A stretch of DNA of 64,000 bases from Thioclava sediminum (GCF_002020355.1 NZ_MPZV01000002.1:682001-746000); one strand, 5' to 3'. Positions 45,845-55,940 are shown, numbered from the stretch's first letter. Notes: generated by a model not told the origin, from the letters alone. Translations and numbers: made by a program.

Positions 45845-47391
45845 CCGTGCAGCAAAGCATTCGTCCCGACGCCCCGCGAGGGACCGGCGAGGTCGTCATG
45901 TCGGCTCGCCACGTCGCCAAGCATTACGGTGCGGTGAAGGCGCTCAAAGGCGTGAATTTCGACATCCATCGCGGTCAGGTGACGACGCTGTTCGGCGAGA
46001 ACGGTGCGGGCAAATCGACGCTGATGAAGATCCTCGCGGGGATCGTGACGCCGACCTCGGGGCAGATTCTGCTCGACGGCGAACCGGTGACCTTCAACGG
46101 CGCGAATGACGCGCTGGCGCAGGGCATCTCGATCATCCACCAGGAACTCGCGCTCGCGCCGAACCTGAACGTGCGCGACAACATCTTCATGGGGCGCGAA
46201 ATCCGCACCCGCCGCGGCGTCGATTTCGCCGAGGAAGAGCGGGTCACGCGCGCGCTGATGGAAGAGCTGGAAGAAGAGATCGACCCGCTCACCCCGGTGG
46301 AAGAGCTGCGTCTCGGGCAGCAGCAGATCGTCGAGATCGCCCGCGCCCTGCAGGCGAAAAGCCGCATCCTGATCATGGACGAGCCGACCTCGGCGCTGTC
46401 GGCCTCGGAAGTCGAAGTGCTGTTCAAGGTGATCAACGACCTCACTGCGAAGGGCGTCAGCATCGTCTATATCTCGCACCACCTCGAAGAGGCACTGGAA
46501 GTAACCGATCACGCGGTGGTTCTGCGCGATGGCGAAATGACCGCCTACGCGCCACGCAACGAAATCGACCTCGAATGGATCGTGCGCAACATGGTCGGCG
46601 AAGGGTTCGACCTCGGCACGCCTCCCGACAGCAAGATGGGTGAACCCTCGCTGATCGTCGAAGACCTCTGCGTTCCCGACCCGTCGGGTCACGGGCTGGT
46701 GGTCGATCACATGAGCCTGAGCGTGCGCGCAGGCGAGATCGTCTGCATCTACGGTCTGATGGGCGCCGGGCGCACCGAAATGATGGAATGCGCCGCCGGA
46801 CGCCTGCGCGCGAAAAGCGGGGCGGTGAAACTGCACGGGCGCGACATCTCGCATATGTCGATCGCCGAACGCATTGAGGCCGGGCTGGTGCTCGTCCCCG
46901 AGGACCGTCAACGCGACGGGCTGGTGCAGACCATGACCGTCGGTCAGAACCTGTCGCTGTCCTCGATCGGCGCCTTCACGCGCGGCCTGTTCACCAGCCG
47001 CAAGGACGAGCGCAAGGTGATCGACGACTCGATCCGCGAAGTGACCGTGAAAACCGATGGCGGCGGCGCGATGATCGGCTCGCTCTCCGGCGGCAACCAG
47101 CAAAAGGTGGTCATCGGCAAGATGCTCGCCACCCGGCCCGAGGTGATTCTGCTCGACGAGCCGTCGCGCGGCATCGACATCGGCGCGAAGGCCGAGGTCT
47201 TCAAGCTGCTCGCGCGCACCGCGCAGGAGCGCGGGCTGGCCGTACTCTATTCGACCTCGGAAGTCGGCGAATGCCTGAGCATCGCCCACCGGATCATCGT
47301 GATGAACAGAGGCCGGATCGCGGCCGAGTTCGATCACACCGCAACCAAAGAACAGATCATGGCCGCCTCTGGCGAAGCCGTGCACCACTAA
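45841..47391 (+). CDS. eryE: Erythritol ABC transporter ATP-binding protein EryE
   Basis: The 516-residue protein has two ABC ATPase domains, as in the RbsA class. Domain 1 has Walker A GENGAGKST, signature-like LRLGQQQ and Walker B ILIMDEPTSALS. Domain 2 has a degenerate Walker A (GLMGAGRTE) but a full LSGGNQQK signature and VILLDEPSRGID. It energises uptake of erythritol with EryF and EryG, as described for Rhizobium eryEFG. The specific substrate is inferred from the locus. Confidence 0.9.
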   Translation: MTVQQSIRPDAPRGTGEVVMSARHVAKHYGAVKALKGVNFDIHRGQVTTLFGENGAGKSTLMKILAGIVTPTSGQILLDGEPVTFNGANDALAQGISIIHQELALAPNLNVRDNIFMGREIRTRRGVDFAEEERVTRALMEELEEEIDPLTPVEELRLGQQQIVEIARALQAKSRILIMDEPTSALSASEVEVLFKVINDLTAKGVSIVYISHHLEEALEVTDHAVVLRDGEMTAYAPRNEIDLEWIVRNMVGEGFDLGTPPDSKMGEPSLIVEDLCVPDPSGHGLVVDHMSLSVRAGEIVCIYGLMGAGRTEMMECAAGRLRAKSGAVKLHGRDISHMSIAERIEAGLVLVPEDRQRDGLVQTMTVGQNLSLSSIGAFTRGLFTSRKDERKVIDDSIREVTVKTDGGGAMIGSLSGGNQQKVVIGKMLATRPEVILLDEPSRGIDIGAKAEVFKLLARTAQERGLAVLYSTSEVGECLSIAHRIIVMNRGRIAAEFDHTATKEQIMAASGEAVHH

Positions 47392-47402
47392 GGGAGGCCA
47401 AC

Positions 47403-48437
47403 ATGGCGGACGTTACGAATTCCAAGCCCGGATCGGGCGGCATGGGCCTGAACATCGGCAAGATCCTTCTGGAGGGCCGCGCATTCTTCGCCCTCGTCGC
47501 GATCATCGCCGTCTTCTCGATCCTGTCGCCGGTCTATTTCAGCATCGGCAACTTCCTGATCATGTCGTCGCATGTCGCGATCTTCGGGCTGCTGGCAATC
47601 GGCATGCTTCTGGTGATCCTGAACGGCGGCATCGACCTGTCGGTCGGCTCGACGCTGGGCCTCGCCGGGGTCGTCGCGGGCTACCTGATGCAGGGGGTCG
47701 AGATCCCGGCCGCCGGTGTCGTGCTCTACCCGCCAGTCTGGGCCGTGGTCGTGCTGACGATTTGTCTGGGCGCCTTCGTGGGGCTGATCAATGGCGTGCT
47801 GATCGCGTTCTTCAATGTGCCCGCCTTCGTGGCCACGCTGGGGATGCTCTATGTGGCGCGCGGTGTCGCGCTGCTGATGACCAACGGCCTGACCTACAAC
47901 AACCTTGGCGGCGCCGAAGCACTTGGCAATACCGGCTTCGACTGGCTCGGCTTCAACCGCATCGCGGGGGTGCCGATCGGGGTGATCGTGCTGGCGCTGG
48001 TCGCGCTGACGGTCGGCCTCGTGCTGGCACGCACCGCGTTCGGCCGCTGGCTCTACGCCTCGGGCGGCAACGAGCGCGCAGCGGAACTCTCCGGCGTACC
48101 GACCCGCAGCGTGAAAATCTCGGTCTACGTGCTGTCGGGCATCTGTGCCGCCATCGCGGGCCTCGTGCTGTCGTCGCAGCTGACCTCGGCAGGCCCCACC
48201 GCAGGCACCACCTACGAACTGACCGCCATCGCGGCCGTCGTGATCGGCGGGGCCGCCCTGACCGGCGGGCGCGGCAACGTGCGCGGCACGATGCTGGGCG
48301 CCTTCGTCATCGGCTTCCTGAGCGACGGGCTCGTCATCATCGGCGTCTCTGCCTACTGGCAGACCGTCTTTACGGGCGCCGTGATCGTGCTCGCCGTGCT
48401 GCTCAACAGCCTGCAATACGGCCGCGCGCGGCGCTGA
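47403..48437 (+). CDS. eryF: Erythritol ABC transporter permease EryF
   Basis: The 344-residue RbsC-type permease has about ten helices. Its signatures are NGGIDLSVGSTLGLAGVVAG, FVATLGMLYVARGVALL and AAVVIGGAALTGGRGNVRG. ATG 47403 follows AGGGAGGCCA, 11 bp after eryE. It forms the membrane channel of the erythritol importer. Confidence 0.9.
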   Translation: MADVTNSKPGSGGMGLNIGKILLEGRAFFALVAIIAVFSILSPVYFSIGNFLIMSSHVAIFGLLAIGMLLVILNGGIDLSVGSTLGLAGVVAGYLMQGVEIPAAGVVLYPPVWAVVVLTICLGAFVGLINGVLIAFFNVPAFVATLGMLYVARGVALLMTNGLTYNNLGGAEALGNTGFDWLGFNRIAGVPIGVIVLALVALTVGLVLARTAFGRWLYASGGNERAAELSGVPTRSVKISVYVLSGICAAIAGLVLSSQLTSAGPTAGTTYELTAIAAVVIGGAALTGGRGNVRGTMLGAFVIGFLSDGLVIIGVSAYWQTVFTGAVIVLAVLLNSLQYGRARR

Positions 48438-48529
48438 GACTTCGAGGACGCGGGACAGGGAGGTCCCGCGCCCGAATACCCGCCGGACCTATCCGGCATC
48501 TACAACAACCCAACGGGAGGAAACCCAAC

Positions 48530-49480
48530 ATGAAATTCACCAGGCGCACCATTCTCGCGACCGTCGCAATGATGCCGTTGATGGCACAGGCCGCGATGGC
48601 TGACGGTCTGATTTCGATCATCGTCAACGATCCCTCGAACCCCTACTGGTACACCGAGGGCGAGGTCGCCAAGGCGACCGCCGAAGAGCTTGGCTATGAC
48701 GCGAACGTCTCCGCCCACAAGGGTGACACCAACACCGAGAGCAACCTCGTCGACACCGCGATCACCAACAAGGCCAAGGCGATCATCCTCGACCCGGCGA
48801 ACGCAGACGGTTCGGTCGGCGCCGTGAAGAAAGCGGTCGAAGCCGGTATCCCGGTCTTCATCGTCAACGCCGAGATCAACCAGTCGGGTCTCGCCAAGGC
48901 ACAGCTGGTGTCGAACAACGCGCAAGGTGCGGCGCTCGGCGCGATGAAATGGGTCGAGGCGATGGGCGAGAAAGGCTCCTATGTCGAGCTGTTCGGCGCC
49001 CCGTCGGATAACAACGCGCAGACCCGCTCGAACGGTTTCGAGACGGTGCTGAGCCAGTATCCCGACCTCGACAAGAAGGCGCAGGAAGTGGCCAACTGGG
49101 ACCGCACGCAGGGCTATTCCAAGATGCAGTCGATGCTGCAGGCAAACCCGGACATCACCGGCGTGATCTCGGGCAACGACGAAATGGCGCTCGGTGCGAT
49201 CGCCGCGCTCAAGGAGGCAGGCAAGCTCGACGGCATGGTCGTCGGCGGGTTCGACGGCTCGCCCGACGCGGTCGACGCGGTCAAGGCAGGCGAGATGACC
49301 TACACCGTGCTGCAGCCGGTCGCGATCTTCGCCGAGCAAGCCGTGCGTCAGGCCGATCACTTCATCCAGACCGGCGAGCTGGAAGTCTCGGAAGAAAAGC
49401 AACTCTTCGACTGCATGCTGATCGACTCGAGCAATGTCGGTTCCTACACCGGCCCGTTCACCCTGGATCAATCCTCCTGA
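48530..49480 (+). CDS. eryG: Erythritol ABC transporter periplasmic binding protein EryG
   Basis: The 316-residue RbsB-type binding protein has a signal peptide (MKFTRRTILATVAMMPLMAQ then AAMA). Its fold landmarks are SIIVNDPSNPYWYTE, AIILDPANADGS, VISGNDEMALGAIAAL and GGFDGSPDAVDAV. GGGAGG precedes ATG 48530. A strong terminator follows at 49505. It binds the polyol in the periplasm and hands it to EryF. Confidence 0.92.
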   Translation: MKFTRRTILATVAMMPLMAQAAMADGLISIIVNDPSNPYWYTEGEVAKATAEELGYDANVSAHKGDTNTESNLVDTAITNKAKAIILDPANADGSVGAVKKAVEAGIPVFIVNAEINQSGLAKAQLVSNNAQGAALGAMKWVEAMGEKGSYVELFGAPSDNNAQTRSNGFETVLSQYPDLDKKAQEVANWDRTQGYSKMQSMLQANPDITGVISGNDEMALGAIAALKEAGKLDGMVVGGFDGSPDAVDAVKAGEMTYTVLQPVAIFAEQAVRQADHFIQTGELEVSEEKQLFDCMLIDSSNVGSYTGPFTLDQSS

Positions 49481-49504
49481 TCCGGCGCAACGGGACACTG
49501 GAAA

Positions 49505-49527
49505 GGGGGCCGCACGGCCCCCTTTTT
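49505..49527 (+). terminator. Rho-independent terminator after eryG
   Basis: A 7-bp GC stem (GGGGGCC/GGCCCCC, loop GCAC) is followed by TTTTT. It begins 25 bp after the stop of eryG. Confidence 0.85.
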
Positions 49528-49590
49528 CGTTTTAACTGACGCGTGGGGATTTCGGAGCGTCGCGCCGAACGCCACCTCGCAACGAAGAAA

Positions 49591-49610
49591 GGGCGCCCGC
49601 GCGGGCGCCC
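49591..49610. terminator. Perfect GC palindrome, bidirectional terminator before fba end
   Basis: The 20-bp perfect palindrome GGGCGCCCGCGCGGGCGCCC is flanked by TTTTT on the plus strand and, for minus-strand transcripts, by TTTCTTC. It separates convergent eryG and fba. Confidence 0.8.
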
Positions 49611-49640
49611 TTTTTCTGTGTTCTGCAGAGGATGGCGCGC

Positions 49641-50672
49641 TTAGCGCGCCGCCATCGCTTCGAGCGGCAGGGGCGTGATCCGTGAGGCGTGACCGGCGGT
49701 GCCAAACGCTTCGAACCGGGCCTTGCAGAGATCCTGCATCAGCGCTTTGCCCTCGGTGAGATATTTCCGCGGATCGAATTCACCGGGCGTCTCGGACAGG
49801 ACTTTGCGCACGCCAGCGGTCATCGCCATACGGTTGTCGGTGTCGATATTCACCTTGCGCACGCCCGAGCGGATGCCGCGCTGGATTTCCTCGACCGGCA
49901 CGCCCCAGGTCGGGCGCATATCGCCGCCATAGCTGTTGATCATCTGCCGCAGATCCTCGGGGACGGAGGACGAGCCATGCATGACCAGATGTGTATTGGG
50001 CAGGCGACGGTTGATCTCTTCGATGACATTCATCGCGAGAATGTCGCCATCGGGCTGGCGGGTGAACTTGTAGGCGCCGTGGCTGGTGCCCATCGCCACA
50101 GCCAACGCATCGACGCCGGTTTCGCGCACGAAGCGTTCGGCTTCTTCGGGGTCGGTCAGCAACTGCTCTTCCGAGAGCTTCTCGGTCGCACCGTGGCCGT
50201 CTTCCTGATCGCCCATGCCGGTCTCGAGCGAGCCGAGCACCCCCAGTTCGCCTTCGACCGAGACACCGCAGGCATGCGCCATCTCGACCACGCGCGCGGT
50301 GATATCGCGGTTATAGGCGTAATCGGCGGGTGTCTTGCCATCGGCCAGCAGCGAGCCGTCCATCATCACCGAGGTGAAGCCATGCTGGATCGCGGTGGCG
50401 CAGGTAGCCAGATCGCTACCGTGATCGAGATGCATGCAGACCGGCACTTCGGGGAAGGTCTCGACCAGCCCATCGATCAGCCGCGCCAGCAGGCGGTCCC
50501 CCGCATAGGCCCGCGCGCCCCGCGAGGCGGCAAGGATCACCGGCGCATCGGCCTCGCGCGCGGCGGTCATGATCGCGAGACCCATCTCCATGTTCGAGAT
50601 ATTGAACGCGGGCACGGCATAGCCGTTCTCCGCCGCGTGATCGAGCAACTGGCGCAAGGTGATGCGGGCCAT
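49641..50672 (-). CDS. Class II fructose/sedoheptulose-bisphosphate aldolase (CbbA type)
   Basis: The 343-residue metal-dependent aldolase has the zinc His in [31 protein letters not shown], and the substrate loop [19 protein letters not shown] typical of Calvin-cycle CbbA. Such enzymes also join erythrose 4-phosphate and DHAP to sedoheptulose 1,7-bisphosphate. It is last in tpiB-rpiB-fbp-fba, so it probably uses erythrose 4-phosphate made by EryI. No RuBisCO or PRK gene is nearby. Confidence 0.92.
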   Translation of the reverse strand: MARITLRQLLDHAAENGYAVPAFNISNMEMGLAIMTAAREADAPVILAASRGARAYAGDRLLARLIDGLVETFPEVPVCMHLDHGSDLATCATAIQHGFTSVMMDGSLLADGKTPADYAYNRDITARVVEMAHACGVSVEGELGVLGSLETGMGDQEDGHGATEKLSEEQLLTDPEEAERFVRETGVDALAVAMGTSHGAYKFTRQPDGDILAMNVIEEINRRLPNTHLVMHGSSSVPEDLRQMINSYGGDMRPTWGVPVEEIQRGIRSGVRKVNIDTDNRMAMTAGVRKVLSETPGEFDPRKYLTEGKALMQDLCKARFEAFGTAGHASRITPLPLEAMAAR

Positions 50673-50675
50673 AGG

Positions 50676-51644
50676 TCAGGTCTCCTCCGAAAGATATGTC
50701 TTGATGATGTCGACCTCTTCCGATGCGCCGAACACGAGCGGCACGTTCTGGTGCGGCGCCTCCGGCACGAGATCGAGGATACGCTTGGTGCCATCGGTGG
50801 CGCGCCCGCCCGCCGCTTCGATCAGGCAGGCGATCGGCACCGCCTCATAGGCCAGCCGCAGCCGCCCTTCGCGATAGCCTTCGCGCCGGTCCGCCGGATA
50901 GAGGAACGCGCCACCTTTCAGCAGGATACGGTGCAGTTCACCGACCGCCGCCGCCAGCCAGCGCATGTTGAAATCGCGCCCGCGCGGACCATCCGCACCG
51001 GCGCGCAACTCGGCGACCCAGCGTTGCAGACCCGGGCTCCAGTGACGCTCGTTCGAGGCGTTGTAAGCGATGGTCGATGCCTTAGCCGACAGCCGGACAT
51101 CCTGCGCCGTCATGCGGAAATCGCTGCCGTCATAGGTCGCGATCTGCACCCCCTGCCCGGCTGTGAACCCGAAATCCAGCGAATGCCCGAAGGAGGCGTA
51201 GCCAGCTGCGATCGCCTCCGAGCCCGGACGCCGGAAATCGGCGGGGCCGGTCGGATAGATCGCAAACAGCATCCCGAGCGGCGCGCCGATACCGATGGAG
51301 CCCGACCCGTCGATCGGATCAATCGCGAGATCGAATTGGCCCTCCGGGTCGAGCAGCTCGACCTCTTCGGCCTCTTCCGACAGCATGTGCCGCACGCCCA
51401 GCCCCACGAGCGCCGCAAGGATGTGGTCATGCGCGCCGACATCGAGCGCCTTCTGCACATCGCCGCTCTCGTTCTGACCGCAGGACGCGGCCGGATCGCC
51501 GGGCAACCGACCCGCCGCGAGCCGTTGCTCGATCGGGGGCAAGGCATCCGCCAGCGCGGCGATAATCTCTCCAAGCCCGCCCGCAGGCAGGCAGTCACGC
51601 AGGTACGCCGCCTGCGAGGGACGGTCGTTCGGCAAGGTCAGCAT
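50676..51644 (-). CDS. Class I fructose-1,6-bisphosphatase (probably also sedoheptulose bisphosphatase)
   Basis: The 322-residue enzyme has the metal motif DPIDGSGSIGIGAPLG, the N-terminal LPAGGLGEII and the substrate-binding YNASNERHWSP and KGGAFLYPADRR region. It is only three bases from the aldolase start, so both are co-translated. Its pairing with the aldolase suggests it removes phosphate from sedoheptulose or fructose bisphosphate when erythritol carbon enters the pentose phosphate pool. A short GC hairpin (51672-51689, loop CGAA) precedes it. Confidence 0.92.
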   Translation of the reverse strand: MLTLPNDRPSQAAYLRDCLPAGGLGEIIAALADALPPIEQRLAAGRLPGDPAASCGQNESGDVQKALDVGAHDHILAALVGLGVRHMLSEEAEEVELLDPEGQFDLAIDPIDGSGSIGIGAPLGMLFAIYPTGPADFRRPGSEAIAAGYASFGHSLDFGFTAGQGVQIATYDGSDFRMTAQDVRLSAKASTIAYNASNERHWSPGLQRWVAELRAGADGPRGRDFNMRWLAAAVGELHRILLKGGAFLYPADRREGYREGRLRLAYEAVPIACLIEAAGGRATDGTKRILDLVPEAPHQNVPLVFGASEEVDIIKTYLSEET

Positions 51645-51705
51645 GTGGGAATTCCGTCAGTGAGTTGGGACCGGGCGGCGAACCGCCCGACCCTCGGGAG
51701 TTCGC

Positions 51706-52170
51706 TCAGGCCGTCGTGTGATACTTGGCGTCGACCGCGTCAATGGCCTGAACGTTGCCCGCCGATTTCCCCTCGGGGTCGAAGGACGAGGACAGGAAGG
51801 CATCGGCGATGTCTTTCGCGAGCTCCGCGCCCACGACCCGCGCGCCCATCGTGATGATATGCGCGTTGTTCGAGGTCGCCGCTTTGCCCGCCGAATAGGT
51901 GTCGTGGGTTTGCGCGGCGCGGATGCCCGGCACCTTGTTGGCCGAGAGGCAGACCCCGATCCCGGTGCCGCAGCACAGGATCGCCCGGTCATAGGTTCCG
52001 GCTTTCAACGCCGACGCAACACGATCCGCGAGATTGGCGTAGAAGTCATCCGGCCCGGCCTCGGTGCGCGAGGCTTCGGTCACCTCGTAATCCGGGTTCT
52101 GGCTAAGATATTCGGCCAGGATCTTGGCGAGCGGTTCGCCGGCGCTGTCGCCGGCCACTGCGATTTTCAT
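51706..52170 (-). CDS. eryI: D-erythrulose 4-phosphate isomerase EryI (RpiB type)
   Basis: The 154-residue RpiB/LacAB-family protein begins [20 protein letters not shown] and has the active-site Cys in [20 protein letters not shown], and the His-bearing [14 protein letters not shown]. In Brucella and Mycobacterium, the RpiB-like partner of the erythritol pathway converts D-erythrulose 4-phosphate to D-erythrose 4-phosphate. Start overlaps the eryH stop by four bases (ATGA). Confidence 0.92.
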   Translation of the reverse strand: MKIAVAGDSAGEPLAKILAEYLSQNPDYEVTEASRTEAGPDDFYANLADRVASALKAGTYDRAILCCGTGIGVCLSANKVPGIRAAQTHDTYSAGKAATSNNAHIITMGARVVGAELAKDIADAFLSSSFDPEGKSAGNVQAIDAVDAKYHTTA

Positions 52171-52952
52171 GACAGTTCCTCCGTTTTGACTTGTGCGTCC
52201 AGCGCGGCGTTGCAGCGCGCGAGAATGTCGAGATATCCGGCCACGTTCCAAGCGGAACGACCGATGAACAGCCCGTCGATATGCGGGCAGGCGATCAGCT
52301 CTGCGCAGTTGTCGGGATTGACCGAGCCGCCGTAGAGGCAGGGCACGCGGCGGCCCGTCACCTCTTGCGCCACAGAGATGATCTCGGCTTGGCGGGCATC
52401 GGCATAATCGGCCGTGGCGGGGATACCGTTTTCGCCGATGGCCCAGACCGGCTCGTAGGCGAGCCAAATCTCGGCCTGTTTCTGGTCGTCCGACAGTTTC
52501 GACAGCGCGCCGCGCACCTGAGTGGCCAGCACTTCTGCGGCCCGCCCCTCTTCGCGATCCTCGAGCGTCTCGCCGATACAGATGAGCGGGATCAGGCCAT
52601 GGCGCACCGCAGCCTCGGTCTTGAGGCCGACCGTCTCGTCGGTTTCGCCGAAATGGCCGCGGCGTTCGGAATGGCCGAGCTCGACGATGTCGAGACCGCA
52701 ATCGACCAGCATCGGCGCGGACACTTCGCCCGTCCAGGCGCCGGCATCGGCCCAATGCATATTCTGCGCGCCGACCAGCGCGGGCGTCTCCGCCAGCGCG
52801 GCCTTGACCTGCCGCGTCGCGGTGAAGGGCGGAATGACAAAGCTCTGGATACGCGGCGACAAGGTCGCAGCCGCGAGGCCATCCGCCCAGGCCATCGCCT
52901 CGGACAGGGTTTTGTTCATCTTCCAGCTGGTGCCGATCCAAACCTCGGGCAT
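52167..52952 (-). CDS. eryH: L-erythrulose 1-phosphate isomerase EryH (TpiB type)
   Basis: The 261-residue triose-phosphate-isomerase homologue has the N-terminal Lys in WKMNKTL, catalytic His in VELGHSERR and catalytic Glu in [12 protein letters not shown]. EryH isomerises L-erythrulose 1-phosphate to D-erythrulose 4-phosphate. Its placement as first gene of eryH-eryI, divergent from transketolase, and the presence of eryABC make this much likelier than a housekeeping TpiA. The AT-rich 134-bp gap to tkt has the candidate operator at 53010-53030. Confidence 0.92.
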   Translation of the reverse strand: MPEVWIGTSWKMNKTLSEAMAWADGLAAATLSPRIQSFVIPPFTATRQVKAALAETPALVGAQNMHWADAGAWTGEVSAPMLVDCGLDIVELGHSERRGHFGETDETVGLKTEAAVRHGLIPLICIGETLEDREEGRAAEVLATQVRGALSKLSDDQKQAEIWLAYEPVWAIGENGIPATADYADARQAEIISVAQEVTGRRVPCLYGGSVNPDNCAELIACPHIDGLFIGRSAWNVAGYLDILARCNAALDAQVKTEELS

Positions 52953-53009
52953 GTCGAACGCTCCTCCGTCGTGTTGAGGTTAAATAACATGCGCCACGTT
53001 AGTTTCAAC

Positions 53010-53030
53010 ATTATTTTTGTTACTTTGTGA
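53010..53030. promoter_or_regulatory. Candidate operator shared with the eryA promoter
   Basis: The 21 bases between eryH and tkt (minus-strand core TCACAAAGTAAC) match 17 of 21 positions at 44842-44862. Both sit in AT-rich promoter DNA. The pattern is compatible with a DeoR- or SorC-type site but AT-richness alone could produce part of it. Confidence 0.4.
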
Positions 53031-53086
53031 TTTTTAATTGTTAGAACCTGTGACCGCTGCTAGCGTTCGCGCCATAGGAGGACCCC

Positions 53087-55093
53087 ATGCTCGATCACGC
53101 TCAAGTCGCGGCCAAAGCCGCTATCGACCCTGAAAACTTCGCCCTCGCCAATTGCCTGCGGGCGTTGACCATCGACGCGGTGAATGCCGCCAATTCCGGC
53201 CATCCCGGTGCGCCGATGGGCATGGCCGACGCGGCCACCGTGCTGTTTCGCAACCATCTGAAATTCGACGCCTCGGCCCCCGACTGGCCCGATCGCGACC
53301 GTTTCGTGCTGTCCAACGGGCACGCCTCGATGCTGCTCTACGGGTTGCTGCATCTGACCGGCTACGAAGACATGACGCGCGACCAGATTCGCAATTTCCG
53401 GCAGTGGGGGTCGATCACGGCCGGCCATCCGGAATGGGGCCATGCGAAGGGCGTCGAGACGACGACCGGCCCGCTGGGTCAGGGATTGGCGACGGCCGTC
53501 GGTATGGCGCTGGCCGAGCGCGCGCTGGCCGCCGAGTTCCCCGGCCTCGTCGATCACCGCACATGGGTGATGCTGGGCGACGGCTGCCTGCAGGAAGGGA
53601 TCGGACAAGAGGCGATCTCGCTTGCGGGCCATCTCGGGCTGGGCAAGCTCAACCTGCTATACGACGACAATGATATCACCATCGACGGGCCGACCTCGGT
53701 GTCCTTCTCGGAAGATGTCCCAGCGCGGCTTGCGGCCTGTGGCTGGCATGTGATCCGCTGTGACGGCCATGACGCCAAGGCGCTCGACGAGGCGATGGAA
53801 GCGGCGAAGGCCGAGACCGCGCGCCCCAGCTTGATCGCGATGAAGACGGTGATCGGCTTCGGCTCGCCGAACCGGGCGGGCACCGCGAAGGCGCATGGTG
53901 CACCGCTCGGGGACGAGGAAGGCGCGCTGGCCAAGCAGGCGCTCGGTTGGGACGCAGCGCCGTTTGACATCCCTGAGAACCTCGCCGCGGCCTGGGCCGC
54001 CATCGGGGCCCGCGGCACGCAGGCCCGCGCGGAATGGGAAGACGCCCTCGCCGCCTCGGGCAAGGCCGCCGAATTCACCGCCCGCGTCGAGGGCAAGCTG
54101 CCCGAAGGCTACGCCGCCGCCGTCGAGGCTGCCCGTGCCGAGCTGTTCGAGAAACCGCAATCGGTCGCAACCCGCAAAGCCTCGCAGATCGCGCTGGAGC
54201 ATCTCGCCAAGGCGGTGCCCGCGATGATCGGCGGCAGCGCCGATCTCACCGGCTCCAACCTGACGCGCGTCGCCGCCGTCGACTCGTCGTACACCGCCGC
54301 CAAACCGGGCCGCTACATCGGCTACGGTGTGCGCGAATTCGGCATGGCGGCGGCGATGAACGGTCTCGCCCTGCATGGCGGCTTCAAACCCTATGGCGGC
54401 ACGTTCCTCGTGTTCTCGGATTACGCGCGCAACGCCATTCGCCTCTCGGCCTTGATGGGGCTTGGCGTCACCTATGTGATGACCCACGATTCCATCGGAC
54501 TGGGCGAGGACGGCCCCACGCACCAGCCGATCGAACATCTGGCCTCGCTTCGCGCGATCCCGAACCTCAACGTGTTCCGCCCCGCGGATGCGGTGGAGAC
54601 GCTGGAGGCGTGGGATATCGCGATCCGGTCGACGGGCACGCCGTCTTTGCTGGCGCTGTCGCGACAAGGGGTGCCGCAGCTGCGCGGCGCGGGGGATGAG
54701 AACCTGACCGCGCGCGGCGCCTATGTGATCCGCTCCTTCGGGGAGGGCCGCGATGTGACGCTTCTCGCGACAGGGACCGAGGTATCGCTGGCAGTCGAAG
54801 CCGCCGAGGCGCTGCACGCCGAGGGCCACAGCGTCGCCGTGGTCTCGATGCCGTGCTGGGAGTTGTTCGACGCGCAGTCCGAGGAGTACCGGGCCGAGGT
54901 TCTCGGCACCGCGCCCCGGATCGCTGTCGAGGCCGCATCGGCCTTCGGCTGGACCCGCTACGTCGCGCGCGAGGCGGATGTGATCGGCATGCCGGGCTTC
55001 GGCGCCTCGGCTCCGGCAGAGCAGCTCTATGCCGAGTTCGGCATCACCAAAGATGCGATCGTTGCGCGCGCCAAGGCGCTGATCGCGGGCTAA
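53087..55093 (+). CDS. tkt: Transketolase (full-length)
   Basis: The 668-residue homodimeric transketolase has [15 protein letters not shown] with substrate His, [25 protein letters not shown] for thiamine diphosphate, [11 protein letters not shown], and [14 protein letters not shown] with [19 protein letters not shown] 53087 has a perfect AGGAGG site 5 bases upstream. It is divergent from eryH-eryI-fbp-fba, so erythrose 4-phosphate formed from erythritol can be combined with xylulose 5-phosphate. It is clearly distinct from the split transketolase at 31924. A strong terminator follows. Confidence 0.95.
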   Translation: MLDHAQVAAKAAIDPENFALANCLRALTIDAVNAANSGHPGAPMGMADAATVLFRNHLKFDASAPDWPDRDRFVLSNGHASMLLYGLLHLTGYEDMTRDQIRNFRQWGSITAGHPEWGHAKGVETTTGPLGQGLATAVGMALAERALAAEFPGLVDHRTWVMLGDGCLQEGIGQEAISLAGHLGLGKLNLLYDDNDITIDGPTSVSFSEDVPARLAACGWHVIRCDGHDAKALDEAMEAAKAETARPSLIAMKTVIGFGSPNRAGTAKAHGAPLGDEEGALAKQALGWDAAPFDIPENLAAAWAAIGARGTQARAEWEDALAASGKAAEFTARVEGKLPEGYAAAVEAARAELFEKPQSVATRKASQIALEHLAKAVPAMIGGSADLTGSNLTRVAAVDSSYTAAKPGRYIGYGVREFGMAAAMNGLALHGGFKPYGGTFLVFSDYARNAIRLSALMGLGVTYVMTHDSIGLGEDGPTHQPIEHLASLRAIPNLNVFRPADAVETLEAWDIAIRSTGTPSLLALSRQGVPQLRGAGDENLTARGAYVIRSFGEGRDVTLLATGTEVSLAVEAAEALHAEGHSVAVVSMPCWELFDAQSEEYRAEVLGTAPRIAVEAASAFGWTRYVAREADVIGMPGFGASAPAEQLYAEFGITKDAIVARAKALIAG

Positions 55094-55100
55094 AGTTGGC

Positions 55101-55130
55101 GCGGGCCTGAGCGACAGGCCCGCGCTTTTT
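55101..55130 (+). terminator. Rho-independent terminator after tkt
   Basis: A 9-bp GC stem (GCGGGCCTG/CAGGCCCGC, loop AGCGA) is followed by GCTTTTT. It starts 7 bp after the stop codon. Confidence 0.88.
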
Positions 55131-55208
55131 CTTCAGCCGTTGAGGCGGCACTCGATCCCCGGCGGCTGGTTTTTTTTGCCGTCGACCAGCCGCAGCGTGC
55201 ATGAGCTT

Positions 55209-55940
55209 TCAGAGCGCCCGCGTGGTCATCGAAACCTGACAGCCCTCGAGCCCGCCACGCACCTCCGCGCCCGCGGGCAAAGGTTGCGGGCCGATGCGCG
55301 CGCCGGTGACGATGCAATGATCCGCCCGCAACCCCGGCCCGATGACGGCGGCCCGCTCGGCGAGGAAGCTGAGGAAGCACACAATCTCGGAGAGCGACAT
55401 GCCCGCGGCCATCGTGGGCGGATCGGAAGGCGAGCCGATCGCAAGCGGCAGGCGCGTCAGATCGCGGCTCTGCCAATCCGGGACCTCGTCGCCCAAAACG
55501 ATCGCCTGGTTCGAGAACCGGTCCGCCATCTGTGCCAGCGGCGGCTGGTTTTCGAGCGCGATGAAGCGCGATTGCAGCACCTCGAAAGCGACATGAACGC
55601 TGCCGATCGCATCCAGAATCTCGGCGGGCTTGGCCTTGGGCGAAATATCGGCGCGCAGTCGCACCGCGATCTCCAGCTCGAGCCGGGCATGAGGCGCGAC
55701 GGCGAGGGTCGTCCCCGACGGGTGGATCGCTCGGTCCAGAACCGGTGCGCAGGACAGGTCGCGCCCCCCCAGCAGCGCGTGTTTCCAGCCGCCCACCGGA
55801 CCGAGATGGCGCAGGCTCTCGGCCTGCACCGCATAGGCCTCCGCCGGGCTTTCCGGGAGCGGGGTCAGCGCGTCGAGCGTCTCGCCGTCATTCGCGGCGG
55901 CCAGAGCTTCTGCTGCGCTTGCGATCTGGTCACGCTGCAT
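55209..55940 (-). CDS. 2-keto-4-pentenoate hydratase / fumarylacetoacetase-fold enzyme
   Basis: The 243-residue protein resembles MhpD-like hydratases: GWKHALLGGRDLSCAPVLDR, then LELEIAVRLRADISP with the metal Glu pair, and HVAFEVLQSRFIALENQPPL. The reaction type in this superfamily ranges over hydration, decarboxylation and hydrolysis of 2-oxo acids. ATG 55940 is chosen because the earlier start would be a TTG (55949); it overlaps the kinase gene by 11 bases. It is the last gene of the LacI-controlled operon and may act on a 2-keto-3-deoxy acid. Confidence 0.78.
   Translation of the reverse strand: MQRDQIASAAEALAAANDGETLDALTPLPESPAEAYAVQAESLRHLGPVGGWKHALLGGRDLSCAPVLDRAIHPSGTTLAVAPHARLELEIAVRLRADISPKAKPAEILDAIGSVHVAFEVLQSRFIALENQPPLAQMADRFSNQAIVLGDEVPDWQSRDLTRLPLAIGSPSDPPTMAAGMSLSEIVCFLSFLAERAAVIGPGLRADHCIVTGARIGPQPLPAGAEVRGGLEGCQVSMTTRAL

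Noticed and set aside
45550-47388. 612-codon minus-strand frame opposite eryE
   Set aside because: Antisense shadow of a double ABC ATPase gene.
49641-55093. Calvin-cycle (cbb) operon
   Set aside because: Aldolase, bisphosphatase and transketolase are present, but there is no RuBisCO, PRK or CbbR pattern, and the genes are tied to eryH-eryI.
55168-55200. Hairpin with eight T residues in the loop after the hydratase gene
   Set aside because: The T-run is in the loop, not after the stem, and on the minus strand it becomes an A-run, so it is not a terminator for that operon.
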